Source: Exiguobacterium undae DSM 14481 (GTDB taxonomy: Bacteria > Bacillota > Bacilli > Exiguobacteriales > Exiguobacteriaceae). From it: DNA of 64,000 nucleotides. This document shows positions 32,874 through 41,999 of this stretch, piece by piece; within the stretch, counting starts at the first letter, position 1; the number at the start of each line of letters is the position of its first letter. The stretch covers positions 1 to 64,000 of the forward strand of contig NZ_JHZV01000008.1 in NCBI RefSeq assembly GCF_000620805.1, read 5' to 3'. Under the pieces are notes generated by a model, which was given only the letters and a program-made list of their open reading frames with translations, did not search any database and had not been told where the DNA came from. Position numbers and translations under genes: made by a program.

Positions 32874-35111
32874 ATGGATCCAATGGTGTTACAAGTTCAA
32901 GAGTATTTAAACAATACTTACGGAAATAGAACGGGGTACACACCCGCACCGGAAAATGGAAAAACGGGTTGGTCAACAATGTATTCTCTCACTCGAGCCT
33001 TACAACTGGAACTTGGTATTACTTCAACAAGCGATAGTTTTGGACCTTTAACAGCTTCTGAATACAAGCGGTGGGGAGAAATGGTTTTAGGACGTGTCCC
33101 GACAGATACAAAAGGACAAAGAATTGTTCGGATCTTGCAGGGAGCATGTTGGTGCAAAGGATACAGTCCAGGCGCATTTAACGGTTCATTTACCGAGCTT
33201 ACTCGACAAGCGATTATTAATCTTCAAACAGACGCAGGATTACCTGTACGTGATGGAAAAGTATACGATTACATTTTCAAAGCGCTTTTAACAATGGATG
33301 CATATAGCCTTACACCGGGTGGGGATGTAAAAATTCAAGAAATGCAACGCGACTTGAACTACCATTATTTCACTACATCAGGGGTTCAACCTGCTGATGG
33401 CCAGTATCAAAGAGGCACCAACCGGGCTCTCATCTACGGAATCCAAACAGAACAAGGTATTTCTGCATCCCAGCAAACGGGCTCTGTCGGTCCAACTACG
33501 AGAGACCGTCTTCCGAATCTTTCCATTGGTGAGACTGGAGTCTTCGTAAAATTCCTTCAATATGCGATGTATGTAAATAACTTTGATACAGGCGCATTTG
33601 ACAGTTCATTTAGTTCAGCAGTCAAAACGAAAGTATTAGAATTTCAAGATTTTGTAGGATTGACGTCAGACGGTTTAGTTGGTCGACAAACATGGCTCTC
33701 ATTACTCGTGAGCTCTGGAGATCCCACAAGACGTGGAACAGCCAGTGATTGTATTACTGAAGTAACATCAGCTCGTGCGCAGACATTGAAGAACGCTGGC
33801 TATCAAACTATCGGTCGCTATCTATCCAATGTTCCAGGTGGACTAAATAAAAAAATCCAACCCGGAGAGTTGGATGCTATTTTCGATGCTGGATTGACTG
33901 TTTTTCCAATTTTCCAAACTCAAGGATCACGAGTTGAAGATTTTAGTTACGCACAAGGTATGAGTGCAGCAGCAGAAGCTTATCAAGCGGCCAACAGCTA
34001 TGGTTTCAAAAAAGATACTATCATTTATTTTGCTGTGGATTTCGATGCACTGGGTTATCAAATTGTCGACAACATTATGCCACACTTCGAGGGAATCAAT
34101 CAAAAACTAAAAGACCTTGGAGCAAAATATCGGGTCGGAGTTTATGGCCCACGAAGTGTTTGTATTAGCGTATCTGATAATGGACTAGCAGTTACTAGCT
34201 TCGTGAGCGGAATGTCCAATGGATTTAGCGGAAATCTCGGATATCCACTACCTAAAAACTGGGCATTCGATCAGATTTCAACCATCTCACTTGGTAGTGA
34301 TGAAGGGTTTATCGAAATTGATAATAATATCAAGTCCGGTCGAGATAATGGTCAAGCTTCTGTTGGACCTCGTGAAATTGACCCTAACAAAGACCCAATG
34401 GCATATACGGCGCTATATAAAAAGTTCAAAGAGATTGCCTCTCAAATTCCGATTTTGCAAGAAGGACCTATTAATCTATTTGACATTGAGTTCAAATTTA
34501 ATCAAGAATATCAATTGATTAATACTCCTAATTACGACGTATTTGTAAAGGCCGATGCTTCTGTTGTAATGCCAGGACTACCTGAGCTTTCATTTATCCA
34601 ACTCAATAGTACGAATGGCAAGACAAGCTTAGATGCAAAAACACTTTTAGAAGGAACTGCCACTAAACTTTCCGTACAAGAAATTGAGGATTATGATAAC
34701 TTTTTAAAAAATATCACTCTATCCGCAAGCAATGGTTTTTTAACTACTTCTTTGACTGCTGTTGGAAATGAATTGACAATCGATCTCAAAGTGTTTAGTG
34801 AAGAAGTTGAGGTTAGTTTGACAAAAGATAAGATGTTACTTGAAATCACGGTTACGCTAGTGCTCAAAAACACTAATTCGGGATCATCTTCTTCTCCTAC
34901 GCCAGATCCTATTTGGAACACGTTACTTTCTAAAGCATCTCAAGCTATTTCTATTGATGGAGAAGAAGTTGTATTTTACGGTATTGGAATTGGAGTTTTG
35001 GCAATAATCCTACTTGCACCTACTGCAGTTGCTGCTGGTGGAACACTTAGTATTGTATCGGCCATATATTTCTTGTTGCATGGAGAGTTACCTGAAGATA
35101 CTGATATTTAA
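32874..35111 (+). CDS. Large peptidoglycan-binding / DUF1906 glycoside-hydrolase-like protein with C-terminal membrane hairpin
   Basis: This encodes 745 residues from ATG 32874 behind AAAAGGAGG. About 1-280 holds repeated peptidoglycan-binding-like modules (FNGSFTELTRQAIINLQTD; FDSSFSSAVKTKVLEFQDF). About 290-495 is a DUF1906 (Rv2525c-like) TIM-barrel domain (YQTIGRYLSNV, IIYFAVDFDA, GVYGPRSV). About 505-680 is a beta-rich region with no recognised family. The last 55 residues contain two membrane helices (FYGIGIGVLAIILLAPTAVA and a second). No signal peptide. A wall-targeted, membrane-inserting bacteriocin-like protein is my inference. Confidence 0.72.
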   Translation: MDPMVLQVQEYLNNTYGNRTGYTPAPENGKTGWSTMYSLTRALQLELGITSTSDSFGPLTASEYKRWGEMVLGRVPTDTKGQRIVRILQGACWCKGYSPGAFNGSFTELTRQAIINLQTDAGLPVRDGKVYDYIFKALLTMDAYSLTPGGDVKIQEMQRDLNYHYFTTSGVQPADGQYQRGTNRALIYGIQTEQGISASQQTGSVGPTTRDRLPNLSIGETGVFVKFLQYAMYVNNFDTGAFDSSFSSAVKTKVLEFQDFVGLTSDGLVGRQTWLSLLVSSGDPTRRGTASDCITEVTSARAQTLKNAGYQTIGRYLSNVPGGLNKKIQPGELDAIFDAGLTVFPIFQTQGSRVEDFSYAQGMSAAAEAYQAANSYGFKKDTIIYFAVDFDALGYQIVDNIMPHFEGINQKLKDLGAKYRVGVYGPRSVCISVSDNGLAVTSFVSGMSNGFSGNLGYPLPKNWAFDQISTISLGSDEGFIEIDNNIKSGRDNGQASVGPREIDPNKDPMAYTALYKKFKEIASQIPILQEGPINLFDIEFKFNQEYQLINTPNYDVFVKADASVVMPGLPELSFIQLNSTNGKTSLDAKTLLEGTATKLSVQEIEDYDNFLKNITLSASNGFLTTSLTAVGNELTIDLKVFSEEVEVSLTKDKMLLEITVTLVLKNTNSGSSSSPTPDPIWNTLLSKASQAISIDGEEVVFYGIGIGVLAIILLAPTAVAAGGTLSIVSAIYFLLHGELPEDTDI

Positions 35112-35199
35112 AAGTTAAAAGTAATGTATATATTAAAAACAATTTATCGAAATGACATGTTTTAAATACAGAGTATTATATTACACTTATACAAAAAAG

Positions 35200-35240
35200 T
35201 GGCCACCAGGCGAAGTTCCTTCGCACTTGGTGGCTTTATT
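35200..35240. terminator. Terminator after the DUF1906 gene
   Basis: GCCACCA (35202-35208) pairs with TGGTGGC (35228-35234) with an inner GCGAA/TTCGC stem, followed by T-rich sequence; A6 on the left may serve the minus strand. Confidence 0.8.
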
Positions 35241-35339
35241 TTATCTTATAGATTTGTATACATCTTTCTATACACGAACTAAGTGTGAGCTCTCAATGGC
35301 TTAATGAGAAACGGGAATGAATGAATTAATTAATATTTT

Positions 35340-35915
35340 TTATTCTAGTCTAAATTCATGATTCAAGTGCTGCTTCATTAATTCACCAAGTTTCGTTCTT
35401 TCAGATTCAGTTAGTGTTGAATTCTTTTTCGGTAATATAATCGCTTCCGCATTTTCATAGTATAAAAAGAAACGATCATCATCTTCACCAATCTGTTTAA
35501 TTTCTTTCCATGCTATATCTGTATTTTTAATTATACCGTTATAAGATGAATTTACTTGAATGCCAGCTGTATTAAAGCTTAATGCGACATTTCTCGGCCA
35601 TCGCTTATCCTTTTTAAGTGAAGATCTTAATTGTCGAATTGTAACGAATTCATAGTATTTTGTTAAAGTTGGTCTTAATAATATAACTGGAATAAAAGAC
35701 AAGCAGATTTTAAGAATGTCCCTTACATTTTCTGAGAGAAAGTCGAGAAAAATCCGCACCAGTAAAGTGAAAACAATCATACCTAGTAAAAATACAATCA
35801 TAGAGAGCGCTACAAAAGTAATATTGTATCTTGCTTGGTGATAATGAATTCGCTTTAGAGAGTCCTTTTGTAAGGCCATAAAGTCTTCGAAAGTCATTTG
35901 ATACTCTAAATTCAT
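35340..35915 (-). CDS. YcxB-like membrane protein
   Basis: The 191-residue product starts at ATG 35915 behind AAGAGGAGC. Two membrane helices (about 32-55 and 66-86) are followed by a C-terminal domain with NVALSFNTAGIQVNSSYN and WKEIKQIGEDDDRFFLYY, which is typical of YcxB-family proteins. Function unknown; it may be regulatory. Confidence 0.7.
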   Translation of the reverse strand: MNLEYQMTFEDFMALQKDSLKRIHYHQARYNITFVALSMIVFLLGMIVFTLLVRIFLDFLSENVRDILKICLSFIPVILLRPTLTKYYEFVTIRQLRSSLKKDKRWPRNVALSFNTAGIQVNSSYNGIIKNTDIAWKEIKQIGEDDDRFFLYYENAEAIILPKKNSTLTESERTKLGELMKQHLNHEFRLE

Positions 35916-36085
35916 TATATAGCTCCTCTTTTCAGAATAAGTTAGTTTGCTATTAAACAAAGGATCTTTTATTTATCGTAAGTATTTTATTACCGTCAAC
36001 TGTAGTACATTGAGTCTTTACCTAAAAATATGCTATCTGATTGTTACATCCATCTTAATCAAGTAGGACGATAGTTGTCCATCAT

Positions 36086-37531
36086 CTACATAGGAAAAGT
36101 AACTGGGTGATCTACCATGATGTTCGATGGAGCTTCGTTAGAATATATGCGTGGACGATTCCCATTAATCGTGATGCGGACGATGGTATTATCTTGGATA
36201 ATTAAACTGACTTCATTCACTTCAGACAAGATAGATTTAAATACGAGAACAGCAATGACGTAAAGTCTGATACATTCTGGTTCGACTTGTTGTTCGAGTA
36301 ATTCTGGAATCAAGCGATCTGACACTGGATATTCAGAAGACGTACCATAAATCATTCCTCCCGAAAAGGTAGTATTAACATGGCTTGGAATGTCTTGATT
36401 GAAAATAAAACGCTCAATTCTTAGTTTTGCTATATCATCAGGCTTAATGCCATTGATCGTCATGTCATGAGACATATGACCATTTCGATTCTGACTAGAT
36501 ACGAGTGTAAGATTAATGGTCTTCTCTCCATCAATCACTTCTACGTCTACATCTTCTACTTGAACATATTCAGCACCATCCTCAATAGCGAATGGTCGGA
36601 CTGTTCTCAACATTTGTTTGAGTGTCATTTCAATGCTTCTAGCGTTAGAAGTAGCTTTTAGTATCAAAGAGTATGTCTTAGTAGAACTGTTGTAACGATA
36701 TGAATGATGTCGTGCGCGTAAATCTCCTAACAAAAACCAATCACCCGATTCGTCCACTTTACGACGTGTTACGCTTGACTGCGATACGAACTGTTGCTGT
36801 TGCGCATGCTCTCGTGCCTTTGTGTGTTTGATAATGATTGGTGCTCCAGAAAGTGTACCTTTTAAAACTGGATGCTGATCGGAAAATTCATTAGACACTG
36901 CTTGGCTGACATAAGAATAGAGCGTATAAATGTCCACTTCTCCTCTAGGATTCATGGCTCCCCCTTCAAGACCACGAATTAAGTGATCTGTGAATGCGCC
37001 ATGTCTACCTCTGTCCCAGGCAGATTGATCTTCGGTACATGCTGCAACGACAAACTTTCCGGAACCTTTAATATCCAGTCCTCGTTTCATTAAATCATTG
37101 ATGGTAGTGCCTCTTAACAGTGCACCGCTGTGACACGTATCGAAAAAGCTTAAGACAGTCTGAGCAGGGGTCTCATCAATATACTTTTTTACATCAGACA
37201 TATTGATACTAGTATTACTTATGGTAGACACATCGGCATCATACGGAATAAAATAAGCATCACTTTGATCGAATCCTCCATGCCCTGCCCAATACAAAAA
37301 TAAGACGTTCTCTGATGAAGCATCACTAAAAAAGCCCTTTAGTGCATGATTTATCATGGATTTAGTAGCTAAGTTACCGCTTAAGGTTAAGACATCTGAC
37401 TGTTTGAAAACAGCTGGCTCTTCCGTTAATAATCGCTTGATTTCTGTCACATCATTTAAAGTATTGGGAAGAGCATCGATTTCACGACTTCTTTGTTCAT
37501 TGACTGCTATCAATAGAGCCTTGTACATCAT
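36086..37531 (-). CDS. Caspase-like (metacaspase/C14) peptidase
   Basis: This encodes 481 residues. The caspase-fold domain spans about 1-235: YWAGHGG with catalytic His84 and FFDTCHSG with catalytic Cys133. SAWDRGRHGAFTDHLIRGLEG follows. The C-terminal 245 residues form an unknown region with beta-rich parts. Caspase-like proteases act in several bacterial abortive-infection systems, usually with an effector target; no gasdermin-like gene is next to it. It lies alone on the minus strand between a YcxB-like gene and the RelBE pair. Confidence 0.85.
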   Translation of the reverse strand: MMYKALLIAVNEQRSREIDALPNTLNDVTEIKRLLTEEPAVFKQSDVLTLSGNLATKSMINHALKGFFSDASSENVLFLYWAGHGGFDQSDAYFIPYDADVSTISNTSINMSDVKKYIDETPAQTVLSFFDTCHSGALLRGTTINDLMKRGLDIKGSGKFVVAACTEDQSAWDRGRHGAFTDHLIRGLEGGAMNPRGEVDIYTLYSYVSQAVSNEFSDQHPVLKGTLSGAPIIIKHTKAREHAQQQQFVSQSSVTRRKVDESGDWFLLGDLRARHHSYRYNSSTKTYSLILKATSNARSIEMTLKQMLRTVRPFAIEDGAEYVQVEDVDVEVIDGEKTINLTLVSSQNRNGHMSHDMTINGIKPDDIAKLRIERFIFNQDIPSHVNTTFSGGMIYGTSSEYPVSDRLIPELLEQQVEPECIRLYVIAVLVFKSILSEVNEVSLIIQDNTIVRITINGNRPRIYSNEAPSNIMVDHPVTFPM

Positions 37532-37656
37532 AATTCCCTACCTTCTTCATCTTTATCCATTTCTTACTATTGTAAAGTACTTTGCTCTGAATCCAAATGA
37601 ATAGAGCTCATATCTATACTAAAAACTTGATTTGTATTACAAAGGAGAAGACAATT

Positions 37657-37881
37657 ATGAGTACTATTTCTGTACGACTTGATGACCAGGACACACAACT
37701 TATTAAAGAATATGCGAAAGCAAAGAATATCACGAATTCTACACTTGTTCGTGATGCTGTCCTCGACCGTATCGAAGACGAAATTGATTTGCAACTCTAT
37801 GATGACTCCATGGTGGCACACCGCAAACAATCGAAAGCACTCTCTATTGACGATATGAAAAAGGAACTTGATTTAGAATGA
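37657..37881 (+). CDS. RelB/DinJ-like antitoxin (ribbon-helix-helix)
   Basis: The 74-residue product starts at ATG 37657 behind AAAGGAGAAGAC. The N-terminus STISVRLDDQDTQLIKEYAK is a typical RHH DNA-binding segment and the acidic C-terminus would wrap the toxin. Its stop overlaps the toxin start (ATGA). Confidence 0.85.
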   Translation: MSTISVRLDDQDTQLIKEYAKAKNITNSTLVRDAVLDRIEDEIDLQLYDDSMVAHRKQSKALSIDDMKKELDLE

Positions 37882-38216
37882 CATCATATAATATAGATTT
37901 TGAGTGCGGAGCTCAAAAGTCTTTCAAGAAGATGAATCCCCAACAAGCGCGGATCATCATGTCCTGGATCAAGAAGAATCTGGTCGGGACGGATGATCCG
38001 CGTCGTCATGGAAAAGGACTGGTCTCAAATCGTTCAGGTGAATGGCGGTATCACATTGGTGACTATCGTCTGATCATTGACATTCAGGATGAGAAAGTCG
38101 TGATTTTGATTCTTGAGATCGGGCATCGTCGAGATATTCGTAAGTCAGGGATTCAATACACAACAGTCAGAAGAAGTAAGTCTCGGCAAATTGTTTTATC
38201 TCATCACCTAAATTAG
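37878..38216 (+). CDS. RelE/ParE-family toxin
   Basis: This encodes 112 residues. The RelE fold is indicated by KKMNPQQARIIMSWIKKNL, GEWRYHIGDYRLII and LEIGHRRDI. RelE toxins cleave ribosome-bound mRNA. The usual C-terminus is about 90 residues; here it continues 20 residues (SGIQYTTVRRSKSRQ...) into the 3' end of the convergent kinase gene, an overlap of 50 bases. The tail was probably acquired by loss of the original stop. Confidence 0.82.
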   Translation: MTSYNIDFECGAQKSFKKMNPQQARIIMSWIKKNLVGTDDPRRHGKGLVSNRSGEWRYHIGDYRLIIDIQDEKVVILILEIGHRRDIRKSGIQYTTVRRSKSRQIVLSHHLN

Positions 38217-39246
38217 CAAGGCGCTCTTCGATTTCTTTCCGATCTCCGTATCGAATGATATCTTCTGACGTCAATGTTCTAATCAACAAGCAATGATGTT
38301 GGTAAGCCGTTTCAAGCAATTGAAGGTACTGCTCACCTCTGACTTCTCGAGAAATAGCTAGATCACCATCACTATACCCATCAAGAAATCCTGTAGCTAT
38401 AGTCTTTAGAATATCCTCATATTTCTCAAACTGGTGTTTTTTATAGCGTTGGGTATTTGCTAACATTCTAAATAAAGTCTCGTACAAGTTCATGAAATTA
38501 CCGGCCATTTCACGAGGTTCATAGACAATTGGGTAAGGGTCAATCAGGCAGACGCTGTCGCCTCCCCACAAAATGTTTTCAGGCGAGACGTCTTGATTGA
38601 CTAATCTTGCCGAAACGATTCGGCGATTTCGATTTGTAGTCACTACTTGAAGTGCATGTGCCACCCCCTTGTTTTGAAACATCGGATACGCGTTAACTAG
38701 TTTTTGATAATTATGGATGTGAGTTAGACTTTTTTCTTGAAAAAACGTCTGAAATTCCTCGTTTATAGTTCCATGGAGTCCTTTATTTTCTGTCCATGCT
38801 AAACGACCAAATCCCTCAATTTCAGGAGTAAGACTTTCCATTTTTCGATAGATAGCTCCAATTTGTCTACCTAAACGCACCGCTTCGACTAGCGACATTT
38901 CTCTTAAAGGCAATGATTTTCCACCAAATGACTCCAACGTATATGTAAGCTCAGGCGTAACATGAAATTTAAAAAGCGCTGGTGCACCACCTGGGACCAT
39001 TTGATTCACGGATTCGTAATACCATTTTGTTGCCGAATATTCTGCCGTCAATGCGTCATGATCGAATGGAACTGGCTTTTCATAAGCAACTTTTTTGGGA
39101 ATTCGAAGTACCAACTCTTCATCCTCTTTCGTCACTTTCCATGCCCTGTGCCATGCTCCCTCTCCAATCATAATCGGTAAAGAGACACCTGCATGGTTCA
39201 TTGCCTCGAACAAAATTTCTTCTATTGGTGTTTCTTTTCTTATCAT
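38167..39246 (-). CDS. APH-fold phosphotransferase/kinase-like protein
   Basis: The 359-residue product has the Brenner-type motif region VNQDVSPENILWGGDSVCLIDP (about 220-242), where the catalytic Asp and metal ligands of aminoglycoside-phosphotransferase-fold kinases lie. The substrate is unknown and antibiotic resistance cannot be inferred. It lies between the intact and the decayed RelBE copies and overlaps relE tail-to-tail. Confidence 0.7.
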   Translation of the reverse strand: MIRKETPIEEILFEAMNHAGVSLPIMIGEGAWHRAWKVTKEDEELVLRIPKKVAYEKPVPFDHDALTAEYSATKWYYESVNQMVPGGAPALFKFHVTPELTYTLESFGGKSLPLREMSLVEAVRLGRQIGAIYRKMESLTPEIEGFGRLAWTENKGLHGTINEEFQTFFQEKSLTHIHNYQKLVNAYPMFQNKGVAHALQVVTTNRNRRIVSARLVNQDVSPENILWGGDSVCLIDPYPIVYEPREMAGNFMNLYETLFRMLANTQRYKKHQFEKYEDILKTIATGFLDGYSDGDLAISREVRGEQYLQLLETAYQHHCLLIRTLTSEDIIRYGDRKEIEERLANLGDEIKQFAETYFF

Positions 39247-39395
39247 TAAATGACCTCCATCGTTTTAAGGTATCGATTATCATTTTACTATAATCACATG
39301 CGTGAACGAATGATAATCATTAAGTACTGAGGACTGAGTGCGATGATTCAAAAAATCGACTATTCGTCTAGGCTATCTGGATGACTTTGCAGTGT

Positions 39396-39675
39396 CGATA
39401 TGATGAAGGAACTTGATTTAGAATGACGGCATACACCGTAAAGTTTAAGCGCGAGGCTTAAAAATCTCTTAAGAAGATGGATCATCATGTCCTGAACCAA
39501 GAAAAATCTTGTCGGGACGAATGATCAACGTTTTCACGGAAAGCGACTCGTTTCGAATCGTTCGGGTGAATGGCGTTATCGCATCGGTGACTACCGTCTG
39601 ATTGCTGAAATTCAAGGTGAGAAAGTCGTGATTTTGATTCTCAAGATTGGACATCGACGGGATATCTGCAAATGA
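39396..39675 (+). pseudogene. Decayed second copy of relBE
   Basis: The segment repeats the end of the antitoxin gene (KELDLE, then ATGAC) and most of the toxin gene (GEWRYRIGDYRLIAEIQ-like frame near 39570-39615) but has a deletion and several frameshifts and stops. It matches 37850-38145 in order and strand. Together with the intact copy it flanks the kinase gene. Confidence 0.82.
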
Positions 39676-39863
39676 GATGGAGAAGACTTACGTATGGATG
39701 TATATGAGTCTTCTTTTTTTATTTCAGATGACCAATATGCATACAATTTTAATAGTCTATTCATTTATTTAATTTTTCATAAGATTTCATCATAAACGAA
39801 TGTCCGTAAACTTATCTTTTTATAGATGTAAAATGTTTCTAAAATTTTTTATATAAAAACAAA

Positions 39864-39903
39864 AAAGATGTAAACGTTTCGATGTCGAAACGTTTACATC
39901 TTT
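39864..39903 (-). terminator. 40-bp near-perfect palindrome, terminator
   Basis: AAAGATGTAAACGTTTCGA pairs with TCGAAACGTTTACATCTTT, leaving only two centre bases unpaired. The minus strand continues into TTTTGTTTTT. It lies 23 bases after the PIN gene stop. Confidence 0.9.
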
Positions 39904-39925
39904 GAATGGATAACATTTCAATAAT

Positions 39926-40540
39926 TTAAACCTCATCTATGTGTTCATCGAAACGCTTTACCTCATAGGGACGAATTGATTTGAAAAACTTTCGGATTTC
40001 GCTTCGTTTCACGATGTCGTGTCTCTTTAGATTTAAACAGAAATCCATAAGGGTGTGTTGACGGATTAATATTTCTTGTTCCTTGTGATTAATGATGCGT
40101 AGATCAGCATCTGTGATCACCTCACGGATATCCGCATCATCACTACAAATCAAGTCAGCGCTAAGTAGTCGAGCTGCTGCAAGACTATGAATCTCTCCTA
40201 GATCACTTGTGTGTTTGAGTGGACGCCCTTCTCGTATTTTCTTTTCGTCGAGTTGTTCAAATGCCACTCGCACTTCTTGCAAGTAAACGAGGTAAAGGTC
40301 ATAAAGTGCATCAGTCTCAATGGATGCTTCCGATTCCGGATCAAACAGGATCCACTTTCCTTCTGCAATTAGAGTATCTATCTTTTCTCTCACCGAAGAG
40401 ATTTTTAATTCTTCTAATACTTCAATGTGGATTAGAATTTGCCCATACAGACTATTTAACCAATCGAAGACATCTGCTTGTCGAAAACTTGTCGCATGGA
40501 TAATGATGTTCGCATCAATGAATACAGGTTCCTTAATCAT
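39926..40540 (-). CDS. PIN-domain putative ribonuclease toxin
   Basis: This encodes 204 residues from ATG 40540. The N-terminal VFIDANIIIHA supplies the first acidic residue of a PIN active site (Asp9). Further acidic sites lie in LGEIHSLAAARLLSADLICSDDADI. Its start overlaps the end of the ImmA/IrrE-type gene by 8 bases, so translation is coupled. PIN proteins next to HTH plus ImmA/IrrE genes form probable toxin-antitoxin or stress modules. Confidence 0.75.
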   Translation of the reverse strand: MIKEPVFIDANIIIHATSFRQADVFDWLNSLYGQILIHIEVLEELKISSVREKIDTLIAEGKWILFDPESEASIETDALYDLYLVYLQEVRVAFEQLDEKKIREGRPLKHTSDLGEIHSLAAARLLSADLICSDDADIREVITDADLRIINHKEQEILIRQHTLMDFCLNLKRHDIVKRSEIRKFFKSIRPYEVKRFDEHIDEV

Positions 40541-41276
40541 CCATTGATTCCTCTTGTAACGATTGCATCGTCTCTTCTTGGAACTCTTTTGCAAGTGTAG
40601 GTCGATAGACAGAAAGTTTGTTCGCTGCACTTAAACGAGTCAAGCGTTTTTCTTTTACTGCACTAACAACTTCGGTCTCGTAAGCGGGAAATGATTCGAA
40701 CCTTTGTCGTTGATCCAGTAGACTTGGCGAAACTCTCAATTGAACCCGCTCTTTTACCCAATCTTCTTCTCGTTCGCTTAAGTCAGAGAAGCGATATCCG
40801 AGCTCCCGTAGGCGTCGGACCACTGATACATATGGGACTTGGGCCATATCAGCGAGATATATGATAGCAAGGGTTGTATCATATGACTCTTTAAGTTTTT
40901 CCCATACCTCTTTAGTCGTACTCTTTGGTAGCATGAGTGCCGCTGCAAATCGATCGGCTGCCCGCTCATGGTCAAATCCACTGACTTGAAATTTACTCAT
41001 CTCAGATAAGTGCCAAAGTTCGTGGGCGGCAGTAAAATAGCGCATGCGCAAAGATTGATAGGAGTTCAAGGCAATGAACTCTTCTCCTGACATATGTTTG
41101 ATAGCAGCACCGAAATACGCATCGTCCTCAACATATTGAAAAATCAGGTTGGCTTTTTTAGCCAACACCTGTTCAATATACGCACCGATAAAGACCGTAC
41201 TATCAATCACGTGTTCGAGAAAGCTAGCAGCAAATGCTTCTGCAATCTCTTCAGTAATCTTTATGGATGGCTTCAT
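40533..41276 (-). CDS. ImmA/IrrE-family metallo-endopeptidase
   Basis: The 247-residue product has HELWH at 85-89 with downstream Glu in FDHERAADRFAAALMLP, the usual pattern of COG2856 peptidases that cleave partner repressors. The C-terminal 90 residues are helical and basic. It overlaps the upstream HTH gene by 4 bases. Confidence 0.85.
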   Translation of the reverse strand: MKPSIKITEEIAEAFAASFLEHVIDSTVFIGAYIEQVLAKKANLIFQYVEDDAYFGAAIKHMSGEEFIALNSYQSLRMRYFTAAHELWHLSEMSKFQVSGFDHERAADRFAAALMLPKSTTKEVWEKLKESYDTTLAIIYLADMAQVPYVSVVRRLRELGYRFSDLSEREEDWVKERVQLRVSPSLLDQRQRFESFPAYETEVVSAVKEKRLTRLSAANKLSVYRPTLAKEFQEETMQSLQEESMDD

Positions 41277-41611
41277 GATCGACTCCCCTTGAGTCCGATG
41301 TAATCTTCCACAGCAAATTTTAAACGCTCTAATTCCATTTTAGAACGTCGATTTGAAAGTGAACCTCGTAATTGCACAGTCATACGCTCTTCCTTCATCG
41401 AAGCATCAGTTGTCAATTCCTTGACTGATAGACCTAATGCATTAGCGATATCAACAATTCGTTGTGGTTGAATGACACGGCTTTCATTCAACATATGACC
41501 GATCAGTGCCTTGCTGACACCTATTTCTTGAGCTAACCACTGATGTGTCTTTTGATTATCTAGCAACCAGGATTTGATGTTGTTAACGACTATTTTGTTC
41601 GAATTCATCAT
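41273..41611 (-). CDS. XRE-family HTH regulator
   Basis: This encodes about 112 residues. The start is ATG 41611 or ATG 41608 behind GAAAGAAGGTG. The HTH segment HQWLAQEIGVSKALIGHMLNE is clear, followed by LGLSVKELT. It is probably the repressor of this three-gene operon and the likely cleavage target of the ImmA/IrrE-type peptidase. Confidence 0.82.
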   Translation of the reverse strand: MMNSNKIVVNNIKSWLLDNQKTHQWLAQEIGVSKALIGHMLNESRVIQPQRIVDIANALGLSVKELTTDASMKEERMTVQLRGSLSNRRSKMELERLKFAVEDYIGLKGSRS

Positions 41612-41748
41612 GACACCTTCTTTCAAGATAAGTATAGCATACGGTGTAGTCGACTACAAAATTAGAAATTAATGAATATTTTTATGTCAGGAGGATTTTT
41701 ATACATCTAATTTTAAGGATAAAAGAATTTTTTAATCCAGAAACGCAA

Positions 41749-41795
41749 CAGTCCAATCCTTTAGTACGCTCTTTACTCAAGGATTGGACTGTTTT
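41749..41795. terminator. Terminator-like hairpin
   Basis: CAGTCCAATCCTT pairs with AAGGATTGGACTG around a 17-base loop and is followed by TTTTTC. Confidence 0.75.
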
Positions 41796-41799
41796 TCAT

Positions 41800-41999
41800 C
41801 ATGATCGTTTGTTTGTATACCCTTCTCGATGTGGGAAGCCTTCACCCGCAGCGTCAATACGTCCCTCGATATGATGCCACCGAAAGGGGGTCTCTTCTCC
41901 TCTCGAGAGGATACTAAATCTTTCCTATATCAGGCGGACGTATAGTTTGTATACATTTCGACGTCGAAATCATTTCAGTATCTGGTTAGTATAAGACCA
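41800..41999. other. Intergenic region with repeats and hairpin
   Basis: No gene is supported. It contains two GTTTGTATAC repeats (near 41811 and 41949) and the palindrome ATTTCGACGTCGAAAT (about 41954-41969), which resembles the hairpin core seen at 31310, 39875 and 61912. Confidence 0.4.

Noticed and set aside
38167-39246. Aminoglycoside resistance for the APH-fold genes (also 47589-48638)
   Set aside because: Only the general kinase-fold motif is visible; residues specific for known aminoglycoside enzymes could not be identified.
39469-39654. 61-codon minus-strand frame
   Set aside because: It is the opposite strand of the decayed relE copy.
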